The notes under the pieces: generated by a model
The model's database searches: none
What the model was told of the DNA's origin: nothing
The model's input: the letters and a program-made list of their open reading frames with translations, nothing else
NCBI GenBank assembly: GCA_964416665.1
Contig: CAYQFA010000027.1
Location: 1-13,482, forward strand
Source of the DNA: JAKAGE01 sp964416665
GTDB taxonomy: Bacteria > Patescibacteriota > Minisyncoccia > UBA6257 > 2-01-FULL-56-20
Reading direction: 5' to 3'
DNA: 13,482 bases
Position numbers and translations under genes: made by a program
Part shown: positions 5,988 through 11,381 of the stretch, one piece after another
How the letters are laid out: every line of letters begins with the position of its first letter
Numbering within the stretch: the stretch's first letter is position 1

Positions 5988-6953
5988 ATGAAACTGAGAG
6001 GAATACCCTTTGGGAGCATACTTTCGGCGAGCGGTGTCCAAGGCTTTTTTGGCGAGGGGTATTGGTTTCATCCTTACCTCGAACCGTTCGGCCTTGATTT
6101 CAGCAACTTCACCTTCGTCGCTAAAACAACCACCTTGGAAAAGCGACCCGGCAATCTGCCGCTGCGGGATGATCTCACCCCGCGCGAGCTCATGCCAAAA
6201 TGCATCCACGTGAAACCCTGGCAGGGCGTTGCGTTGAACGCGCTCGGCCTCAGCGGTCCCGGCGCCTCGGTGCTTTTACGAACAGGGCGCTGGCAAGCAA
6301 GACAGAAACCGTTCTTCGTCTCGTTCATGTCCGTCGATAGGACGGCGCAGGGACGGCTTGATGAGCTGAAGGATTTTGTCGGACTCTTCGGCCGTTACCT
6401 TCCGCAATTCCAGGCGCCGGTTGGGCTGCAGATCAATTATTCGTGTCCTAACGTCGGTTTGCATTTGGATGGTTTACTGAACGAGGTCTGGGATGGACTC
6501 TCCATCGCATCGCGATTGGATATCCCGCTCATGCCGAAGTTCAACGTCATGCTTCCTCCGGAAGCCGCGCGGGACATCGGCGGCCATCCGTTCTGTGATG
6601 CCCTTTGCATTTCCAACACGATTCCTTACGGCCAGCTGCCGGACAGGATCGATTGGAAGAAGCTTTTCGGTCCGGTCTCTCCACTTGCGAAATATGGCGG
6701 CGGCGGACTTTCGGGAAAACCGCTCCTCCCATTGCTCCTTGAATGGTTGGAGAAGATCCGCGACATCGGGTTCACCAAACCCATCAACGCCGGGGGAGGC
6801 ATCCTTTCCCTGGACGATGCACGGCGCGTGCTCGATACCGGCGCGGATTCCATTTTCTTGGGATCCATCGCATTTCTGCGCCCGTGGCGGGTCCGGGAGA
6901 TCGGGCATGCCATAGGGTGTTTCCACGAACGCACGGCAGGAAAGGAACTTTAG
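5988..6953 (+). CDS. pyrD: Dihydroorotate dehydrogenase, class 1-like
   Basis: The 321-residue FMN enzyme should oxidise dihydroorotate to orotate, feeding PyrE and PyrF encoded opposite. The TIM-barrel signatures are in order: VAKTTTLEKRPGN (44-56) with Lys46 near FMN, INYSCPN (149-155), PKFNV with Lys184, SNTIP (209-213), GGGLSGKPLLP (238-248) and the phosphate-binding NAGGGILSLDDA (267-278) plus LGSIAFLRPW (291-300). Cys153 in the NxSCPN loop is the catalytic base of class 1 enzymes; class 2 membrane enzymes have Ser there, and no N-terminal membrane helix is seen. No pyrK-like Fe-S subunit is encoded nearby, so the electron acceptor is unknown (1A-like or other). GGGAG 8 nt upstream sets the ATG at 5988. 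A terminator follows 47 nt after the stop, so it is monocistronic. Confidence 0.9.
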   Translation: MKLRGIPFGSILSASGVQGFFGEGYWFHPYLEPFGLDFSNFTFVAKTTTLEKRPGNLPLRDDLTPRELMPKCIHVKPWQGVALNALGLSGPGASVLLRTGRWQARQKPFFVSFMSVDRTAQGRLDELKDFVGLFGRYLPQFQAPVGLQINYSCPNVGLHLDGLLNEVWDGLSIASRLDIPLMPKFNVMLPPEAARDIGGHPFCDALCISNTIPYGQLPDRIDWKKLFGPVSPLAKYGGGGLSGKPLLPLLLEWLEKIRDIGFTKPINAGGGILSLDDARRVLDTGADSIFLGSIAFLRPWRVREIGHAIGCFHERTAGKEL

Positions 6954-6999
6954 CGGCGGATGGAATAACCCATTCGCCCAACATCAAACATTCGAACAA

Positions 7000-7034
7000 C
7001 GGCGACCTGCTTTATGGGGTCGCCGCTTTTTTTT
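7000..7034 (+). terminator. Intrinsic terminator of pyrD
   Basis: CGGCGACC (7000-7007) and GGTCGCCG (7018-7025) form a perfect 8-bp GC-rich stem with a 10-nt loop, followed by eight T at 7027-7034. Confidence 0.92.
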
Positions 7035-7045
7035 ACACATTTACC

Positions 7046-7078
7046 TTGACCACCCGCCGTTTATAGGGTACTTATAGC
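7046..7078 (+). promoter_or_regulatory. Possible promoter of the CDF gene
   Basis: TTGACC (7046-7051) is a good -35. The -10 is unclear: TACTTA at 7069-7074 has the right spacing but matches poorly, while TATAGC at 7073-7078 matches better at 21 nt spacing. It lies directly after the pyrD terminator and before the Shine-Dalgarno of the next gene. Confidence 0.4.
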
Positions 7079-7084
7079 GGTAGT

Positions 7085-7093
7085 GGGAGGAGG
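7085..7093 (+). promoter_or_regulatory. Shine-Dalgarno that selects a TTG start for the CDF gene
   Basis: GGGAGGAGG at 7085-7093 is a very strong ribosome site. The GTG at 7093 overlaps it and cannot be served by it, whereas the TTG at 7102 lies 8 nt downstream, the ideal distance. The site therefore points to a UUG initiator. Confidence 0.7.
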
Positions 7094-7101
7094 TGGTATC
7101 T

Positions 7102-7755
7102 TTGAAGCATCATCGGGATTGTGGTGCCGGGGGACGGAGCTGTTTCTGCGGGGAATCCCACAGATATTGCCAAGTGTTCTCTTGGTATATGGGGTTGTTC
7201 TTTTTGGAGATGATCGGGGGAGTCGCGTCGGGAAGCATCGCGCTGCGTTCGGAGGCACTGCACGTTCTGAGCGACGCCTTCTCGGCGATAGTTTCTCTTT
7301 CTGTCGTTGTCCTTCTGCGACGTTCACGGAGTGGCAACGACAACAAGATCCGTGGCGCGGGAGGGATCGCGAGTGCACTCCTTTTATTGGGTGCGTCCGC
7401 CGAGATCTTCCGGGAAGCCGTGGGGCATCTTGTGCACCCCATGCACATCATAACCGGAGTAATGTTTTGTTTCGCTGTCATTGGCGCGGTGTTCAATTAT
7501 TATCTGCACACCCACGTCATGGCGCACGATCACGATGCGCACAGCGATGAGATCACGAATACGTCCCTTGATCTGCATATCGTTTTCGACCTTTACCAGT
7601 CTCTCTTGGTGATTGCGGCAAGCGTCGTAATCTTCATGACGGGCTGGCGCTCGGTCGATCCAATCCTTTCCATCGCCCTTGCGGCGTGGATGGCCGTTCG
7701 GACCTTGGGCTTGGCTCGCCAAGGCTTTTGTGTGTGCAAGGGGCAGGAACAATGA
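7102..7755 (+). CDS. Cation diffusion facilitator (CDF) family efflux protein with Cys/His-rich N-terminus
   Basis: This 217-residue membrane protein probably exports Zn2+ or a related divalent metal in exchange for protons. The transport-site pairs are intact: SEALHVLSDA with His54 and Asp58 in the second helix, and LHIVFDLYQS with His159 and Asp163 in the fifth. GGVASGSIAL (39-48), the His-rich loop from HTHVMAHDHDAH (136-147) and GWRSVDPILS (181-190) are also family features, and six membrane segments can be drawn. The 23 N-terminal residues hold four Cys and three His (HH, C, C-x-C, H-x-x-C), a likely metal-binding extension. The usual 70-90-residue cytoplasmic C-terminal domain is absent, replaced by a short tail ending CVCKGQEQ. 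The TTG start at 7102 is chosen for its strong ribosome site. Metal specificity cannot be settled from sequence. Confidence 0.85.
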   Translation: MKHHRDCGAGGRSCFCGESHRYCQVFSWYMGLFFLEMIGGVASGSIALRSEALHVLSDAFSAIVSLSVVVLLRRSRSGNDNKIRGAGGIASALLLLGASAEIFREAVGHLVHPMHIITGVMFCFAVIGAVFNYYLHTHVMAHDHDAHSDEITNTSLDLHIVFDLYQSLLVIAASVVIFMTGWRSVDPILSIALAAWMAVRTLGLARQGFCVCKGQEQ

Positions 7756-7817
7756 GGGCTTGTGCAATTTTCACCGCGCAAGTCCTCCTTTTTTTTGCAT
7801 ATAAAGTCATGCTCTCG

Positions 7818-7826
7818 TGTTATAAT
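7818..7826 (+). promoter_or_regulatory. Perfect extended -10 promoter giving a leaderless mRNA
   Basis: TGTTATAAT at 7818-7826 fits TGnTATAAT exactly. The ATG at 7833 starts 7 nt after the last base of the box, where transcription would be expected to begin. TTGCAT at 7795-7800 could be a poor -35 with a 20-nt spacer. Confidence 0.7.
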
Positions 7827-7832
7827 GAAACC

Positions 7833-8651
7833 ATGAGAACCATGGAACAGCCGAATCTTTCGGGTCCCGAGCAGGGGGACGATATTGCGAAGGTGGAGCG
7901 ATTTCTGGAAAGCACAACAATGCGTTATCGTGCCGAAGGCGTCCCCTTGGGTAACGATAGTCGCATCGACATGGCGGCCTACAAAGGCCTATATCCTGAC
8001 GTGGCCAAGGATCTGGAACGGAATCGCGACTGGGGAAAAGAATGGTTCGGCGGACTTTCGCCGGAGATGGCGCGGGAGCGCAGGCGGCTCACCGAGGGAG
8101 AACAACTTGAAATGCTGGCCTATGCGATCCTTGCCAAGAATTTAGGAGAACGCTTTGTCGTGGCGCGTACGTCCCCGCATGATGACCGCGTCAATAAAGT
8201 GGACACGATTATCCTTGATAAGGAAACGGGCAACTTGGTTTGCGCGTTCGATGAGGTTGGTGACGCGTCAGGAGTGAATTATGAAAAGAAGCAGACGCTG
8301 GTGAGGGATAGGAATCTGAAAGGCGGTGCATCGCTCAAATACGGCATCGGCGTCCGGAGAGAAAAAGGGAAACAGGAAGTGGTGCCATCGGCGGCCGAAC
8401 ATCTTCCGCTTTTCTATCTCGCTGTCCCCGGGGATCGCGTGAAGAAGGGGATGAAGGAGTTCGTTGCCGATCCCGTACAGCAATCCGAATTTGAGGAGCG
8501 TCTCTTTTCCTACTTCATCGCGACCATCAGCGCACAGATCGGCGCCCTTGAACTGTATCACCGACGGCTCGATCCTGAGTTGAAGAAAAAACTGGAGGAC
8601 TTCAAAGGAGCGGTTGCCGCGTTCAATGCGAGGCAGGGGAAGAGAAAATAG
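7833..8651 (+). CDS. Hypothetical soluble protein of 272 residues, nuclease-like pattern only suggestive
   Basis: No family is named with confidence. The start at 7833 is fixed by the TATAAT box 6 nt upstream; the in-frame extension back to 7686 overlaps the CDF gene and reads as unnatural sequence, and the ATG at 7842 is an alternative. The protein is charged, with no signal peptide or membrane helix. The N-terminal 80 residues look helical. The centre (about 88-155) has a helix containing Glu90 and Glu93, then strands with DDRVNKVDTIILDKETGN and VCAFDEVGD, then NYEKK. An acidic helix followed by Asp124, Asp140-Glu141 and lysines recalls PD-(D/E)XK nuclease cores, but no strict motif is met, so this is a weak guess. 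The C-terminal 60 residues are helical. No terminator is seen before the next gene, which has its own promoter. Confidence 0.72.
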   Translation: MRTMEQPNLSGPEQGDDIAKVERFLESTTMRYRAEGVPLGNDSRIDMAAYKGLYPDVAKDLERNRDWGKEWFGGLSPEMARERRRLTEGEQLEMLAYAILAKNLGERFVVARTSPHDDRVNKVDTIILDKETGNLVCAFDEVGDASGVNYEKKQTLVRDRNLKGGASLKYGIGVRREKGKQEVVPSAAEHLPLFYLAVPGDRVKKGMKEFVADPVQQSEFEERLFSYFIATISAQIGALELYHRRLDPELKKKLEDFKGAVAAFNARQGKRK

Positions 8652-8695
8652 TCCCTCTCCCGCCGACGACTCGCCGCAAAAAAGGGGAAGGACAC

Positions 8696-8723
8696 TTGAG
8701 TCAGAATATCATTGTGCTACCAT
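8696..8723 (+). promoter_or_regulatory. Promoter of the coiled-coil hypothetical gene
   Basis: TTGAGT (8696-8701), a 16-nt spacer and TACCAT (8718-8723), with TG one base before the -10. The ATG at 8734 is 10 nt further on and lacks a Shine-Dalgarno, so the leader would be only a few bases. Confidence 0.4.
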
Positions 8724-8733
8724 ATGAACATAT

Positions 8734-9384
8734 ATGGCCAAGATGTTTAGTGAGCAGCTACCGTCTAGAAACGAGGATAGGGAGGACAAGGAAGCTTTGC
8801 GCTTGGCCGCTCTTCGAGAGGCGATCAAAAAACCGGACGAAGGCGGGGAGGCTCGCGGCAGAAGTGATGTTCGGTTCGTTTCATCCGAGATACCGCCCAA
8901 TTCGGATCAGCACAAACTGGCCAAAGAGTCTCACGAAGAAGAGCTGAGGTCGTTGGAAGACGAACGGGCGGCGCTCGATGAGAAAATAAAGAAAAAAAAG
9001 GAGTCAATAACTGCATTGGAGAACGTCCCGATCGTGTTCGATACCCCGGATTTTGATACCATACAGCGTCGATTGGGAGATGTGGCCGTCGCCGGACTTT
9101 CTACTATTGAAGTAGGCGGAAGAAGTTATGACATTCCCCAGCTTATAGGAATCCTTGACGGCGTTCGGGCGTTTTGCGATGAGCGGCTTGATCTTGGTCC
9201 GGGCAACCAGGTAAGGGGTTCCGCGGAGATGGCCGATGAGGAGATCGATGACTTTCTTGCGAAGAACGGCGTCACGAGAAATAAAGTGTCCCCACTGAGC
9301 CGGTATGGGATGAGGGATGCGTTGGCGGAAGGCGCCCGGCGATATCTAAAGCACTCAGGTCAACTCACGAAGTACGGAGTCTAG
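8734..9384 (+). CDS. Hypothetical coiled-coil protein
   Basis: This is a 216-residue, highly charged soluble protein with no recognised family. Residues 1-58 are polar and probably disordered (SRNEDREDKE, DEGGEARGRS). Residues about 60-97 form a strong coiled coil rich in Glu, Lys and Leu (HEEELRSLEDERAALDEKIK). A compact domain follows (100-216) with a strand pair around AGLSTIEVGGRSYDIPQLIG and a helical C-terminus containing EEIDDFLAKNGVTRNKVSPL. The ATG at 8734 is preferred over that at 8724, which opens a nine-codon frame only. It sits 82 nt after the previous gene and 16 nt before the DUF218 gene, so the latter may be read from the same transcript. The coiled coil and the absence of catalytic motifs suggest a structural or scaffold role, but that is speculative. 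Confidence 0.75.
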   Translation: MAKMFSEQLPSRNEDREDKEALRLAALREAIKKPDEGGEARGRSDVRFVSSEIPPNSDQHKLAKESHEEELRSLEDERAALDEKIKKKKESITALENVPIVFDTPDFDTIQRRLGDVAVAGLSTIEVGGRSYDIPQLIGILDGVRAFCDERLDLGPGNQVRGSAEMADEEIDDFLAKNGVTRNKVSPLSRYGMRDALAEGARRYLKHSGQLTKYGV

Positions 9385-9400
9385 ATTATCACTTGTTTTT

Positions 9401-10177
9401 ATGAGCCATTTTGAGGAAAAATATCATCACGAATCGCAGGATAAAGAAAAAGAGCGGCGGGAGATCGAAAGGCTTTGCGAAGGGGAGCCGGAGGCGATAA
9501 GCATCTTGAGCGGGGGGATCGCGAAAAGGGATCGTGGCGGTGAAAATATTCGCTATACCAGCGGTGCGTATAAGGATCCGGATGTCGCTGGCCTTTTAAG
9601 TGGAGGAAAGGCTCGGGTAATCGCTGCAGCAGAGATCACGCATTTTTATCCGCAAGCCACTGTCATTACCAACAGTAAGGTGTATGAGAACGCTCCGTCC
9701 GACGCGAGGATTATGGAACAGGAACTTGAACGCTACGGGGTCCCGTCCACTCGGATATTATTACAGGAAAATTCATATTCCACGTTTACAGAGCTTATTG
9801 AACTCGTTAAATATGTCGCCGAGAACGGGTGGCATCATGTTGCTGTTGTTACCAATGAATTCCAAATACCCCGGGCACAGGAGTTTCTAAGGCAGATCGA
9901 TACCCTTCGAGATCCCTACGGAGCCTCCGAGGATCCTGTCTTCCGCGCCGCGATCCCGGCGTATCACGCATTGAAACCAAAAATCGTTTTTGTGCCGGCA
10001 GAAGCGGTGCTTCCCTTGCGCGATGAACATTACCAGGGAGTCATCGATAGGGCGAAAGCCAGTCCGGAATGGGAGGAGCGGGTAAAAAGAGAAGTATCCG
10101 GATTGCAAAAACTTCAGGCAGGCACCTATTGGAAAGAAGCGGAGCGAAAAACAAAAGAACCCATCCGTCTTGAATAA
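9401..10177 (+). CDS. DUF218 (YdcF/SanA/ElyC-like) family protein
   Basis: The 258-residue protein has a Rossmann-like DUF218 core: a first strand SILSGGIAKR (34-43), the loop SGGKARVIAAAEI (67-79), strand TVITNSK (87-93), LLQENSYSTFTE (120-131), which matches the family's E-x-S-x-x-T-x-x-E signature, and HVAVVTNEFQIPRAQEFL (146-163), matching its VTxxxHxxRA motif with Phe-Gln in place of His. Known members include E. coli YdcF, which binds S-adenosylmethionine, and the envelope proteins SanA and ElyC. Unlike those envelope members it has no N-terminal membrane helix, so it should be cytosolic. The N-terminal 28 residues and the tail after about 220 are charged extensions. There is no Shine-Dalgarno; a TAGATT box overlaps the stop of the previous gene 13 nt upstream. 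The substrate is unknown. Confidence 0.8.
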   Translation: MSHFEEKYHHESQDKEKERREIERLCEGEPEAISILSGGIAKRDRGGENIRYTSGAYKDPDVAGLLSGGKARVIAAAEITHFYPQATVITNSKVYENAPSDARIMEQELERYGVPSTRILLQENSYSTFTELIELVKYVAENGWHHVAVVTNEFQIPRAQEFLRQIDTLRDPYGASEDPVFRAAIPAYHALKPKIVFVPAEAVLPLRDEHYQGVIDRAKASPEWEERVKREVSGLQKLQAGTYWKEAERKTKEPIRLE

Positions 10178-10215
10178 AAGACGTGGCGACTCATTAAAGA
10201 ACCGCCGCAAATTCA

Positions 10216-10244
10216 TTGACATTCTCGTCTTTATAGGTTATAAC
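10216..10244 (+). promoter_or_regulatory. Near-consensus sigma70-type promoter of the 10291 gene
   Basis: A perfect TTGACA (10216-10221), a 17-nt spacer and TATAAC (10239-10244) make this the best-matched promoter of the window. It gives a leader of about 40 nt ending in AGAGGAGG (10278-10285), 5 nt before the ATG. Confidence 0.82.
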
Positions 10245-10290
10245 TTAAGACGGTTCCGTGTGAACCTACATCCAAACAGAGGAGGCCATC

Positions 10291-10722
10291 ATGGCCGAAG
10301 CATGGCAGAAACGGGAATTTAAGCAACAGGAATTCTTGAATGGGATCGTGCGAACCGCCAATCGCGCAGCTGCGGATGACGATCACGACACTTTCTTTCT
10401 TGCGCTCACAACGGAGCTGGCAAGGGAATTGATCGCCCAGCGGACCAAGGCGCAGCGCGGGACTGTTCTTGACCGCCCGAGCCTCGACGCCGGCGATCAA
10501 CTGGCCCAAAGCTATGCCGGTCGCTTCATAAGGACCATCACTGGGTTCTCGCGAACTCCGCAAGAGGCGGCGAACCTTCTCGGACGGCTTTTGGTCAAGT
10601 TCGCTGAATCGGGGCTCTCGAAGATCAACGCTGCGTATCTCCATCAGACGGTCCACGAGCCGCAGCTGCTCTACGAGGGACACGGTTCCATGGACGAAGT
10701 GCCGTTCCTTGGGGAAGCGTAA
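10291..10722 (+). CDS. Small soluble helical protein of unknown function, strongly expressed signals
   Basis: The protein has 143 residues, is predicted almost entirely helical, and has no membrane segment, signal peptide or recognised motif. Visible features are an acidic DDDHD cluster near residue 30, a KAQRGTVLDRPSLDAGDQLA stretch in the middle, a basic GRFIRTITGFSRT segment, and a polar tail with SMDEVPFLGEA. The start is firm: AGAGGAGG lies 5 nt upstream. It is a stand-alone unit with the best promoter here, a 40-nt leader and a strong terminator 24 nt past the stop, so it is probably made at higher levels than its neighbours. This architecture is shared with the frameshifted gene at 1228, although the two proteins are not visibly related. 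Its role cannot be inferred from the flanking genes. Confidence 0.8.
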   Translation: MAEAWQKREFKQQEFLNGIVRTANRAAADDDHDTFFLALTTELARELIAQRTKAQRGTVLDRPSLDAGDQLAQSYAGRFIRTITGFSRTPQEAANLLGRLLVKFAESGLSKINAAYLHQTVHEPQLLYEGHGSMDEVPFLGEA

Positions 10723-10746
10723 GTAACAGTTCGGACGGCCACAACA

Positions 10747-10788
10747 GCCATCGGCGCGCATCAATCCCGCGTCGATGGCCATTTTTTT
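10747..10788 (+). terminator. Intrinsic terminator of the 10291 gene
   Basis: GCCATCG (10747-10753) pairs with CGATGGC (10773-10779) and, after one G-T position, CGCG (10755-10758) with CGCG (10768-10771). The loop is 9 nt and seven T follow at 10782-10788. Confidence 0.92.
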
Positions 10789-10844
10789 ACTCTATAAATA
10801 AGTTGTCGTAAATTGTCGGCGAACGCCCTTCTTGCCTTTACCCT

Positions 10845-10913
10845 CATCGGCGCTATGCTTAAAGAAAGGCCGATGTCGCGATCGATAGTAACTATTCATT
10901 AATAATTCATTAA
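10845..10913. repeat. Repeat-rich leader with inverted and direct repeats before the 10919 gene
   Basis: CATCGGC (10845-10851) and GCCGATG (10869-10875) are perfect inverted arms 17 nt apart. ATAGT/ACTAT arms flank one base at 10885-10895. ATTCATTAA occurs twice (10894-10902 and 10905-10913), 11 bp apart, that is one helical turn. No T-tract follows the first hairpin, so it is not a terminator. The spacing suits an operator or a leader RNA structure for the gene at 10919; the function is inferred only. Confidence 0.5.
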
Positions 10914-10918
10914 ATTTT

Positions 10919-11296
10919 ATGCCTATTGATATTTCTGCCGTTATCGCCGAAGTGTTGGGGATCTTCTTTGTCGTCATGGGAGCCTCGATGGTGGTGAATG
11001 CGAAAGAGACCGCAGCCATACTGGAAGAGGCGGCTCAGAACAAGGGATATTTGTGGCTGTGGGGATTCCTCGCTCTTGCCACGGGTGCGGTCATTGTTTC
11101 CCTTAATAATATGTGGACGTCGGGGTTGCCGCTGGTGATCACCATCTTGGGGTGGTTGGCCCTCATCAAGGGCGCTTTCATCCTCTTTTTCCCGACGGTC
11201 ACCGCCGCGCTCTATCGAAAATTCGGCAAGAGCGGATTGATGACCTTTGCGGGGGTTGTTGCGCTCGTCATCGGCTTCGCTTTGCTTTACGCGTAA
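10919..11296 (+). CDS. Four-helix integral membrane protein, function unknown
   Basis: This is a 125-residue protein with four hydrophobic segments at about 5-26, 45-62, 69-91 and 106-124. Short loops join them, including the charged NAKETAAILEEAAQNKG between helices 1 and 2 and the positive YRKFGKSG before helix 4. An even number of helices would place both ends on one side. Helices 1-2 and 3-4 have a similar layout, which hints at an internal duplication, but the identity is too low to be certain. No catalytic or metal-binding motif is present. There is no Shine-Dalgarno before the ATG, and the AT-rich, repeat-bearing stretch upstream is its likely promoter. A terminator follows 29 nt after the stop, so it is monocistronic. 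Confidence 0.75.
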   Translation: MPIDISAVIAEVLGIFFVVMGASMVVNAKETAAILEEAAQNKGYLWLWGFLALATGAVIVSLNNMWTSGLPLVITILGWLALIKGAFILFFPTVTAALYRKFGKSGLMTFAGVVALVIGFALLYA

Positions 11297-11325
11297 TCGG
11301 ATCGGTCGGACAAAATTATGGATGG

Positions 11326-11357
11326 AAAAAACAGCTCCCGGGAATGGGCTGTTTTTT
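11326..11357 (+). terminator. Intrinsic terminator after the 10919 gene
   Basis: AAAAAACAGC (11326-11335) and GCTGTTTTTT (11348-11357) are perfect 10-base arms with a 12-nt loop in which further C-G pairing is possible. The A and T runs on the two sides would let it work in both directions. Confidence 0.85.
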
Positions 11358-11365
11358 GTGCAATC

Positions 11366-11374
11366 TGCTAGAAT
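11366..11374 (+). promoter_or_regulatory. Extended -10 promoter of the Mg2+ ATPase gene (leaderless)
   Basis: TGCTAGAAT at 11366-11374 fits TGnTAnAAT. Transcription starting about 7-8 nt after the box falls on the ATG at 11382. The in-frame ATG at 11373 lies inside the box and is therefore unlikely to start the protein. Confidence 0.6.
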
Positions 11375-11381
11375 GATAGGA

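Noticed and set aside
5820..6209. N-terminal extension of pyrF to 425 residues
   Set aside because: The extra 130 residues overlap pyrD antisense and match nothing; a good ribosome site and a canonical PyrF N-terminus fix the start at 5819.
7686..7832. Upstream in-frame extension of the 7833 gene
   Set aside because: It overlaps the end of the CDF gene, and the perfect TATAAT box lies inside it, so it cannot be part of the mRNA made from that promoter.
10180..10208. Possible terminator after the DUF218 gene (GGCG ... CGCC pairing)
   Set aside because: Only four pairs around a long loop and no T run; too weak to call.
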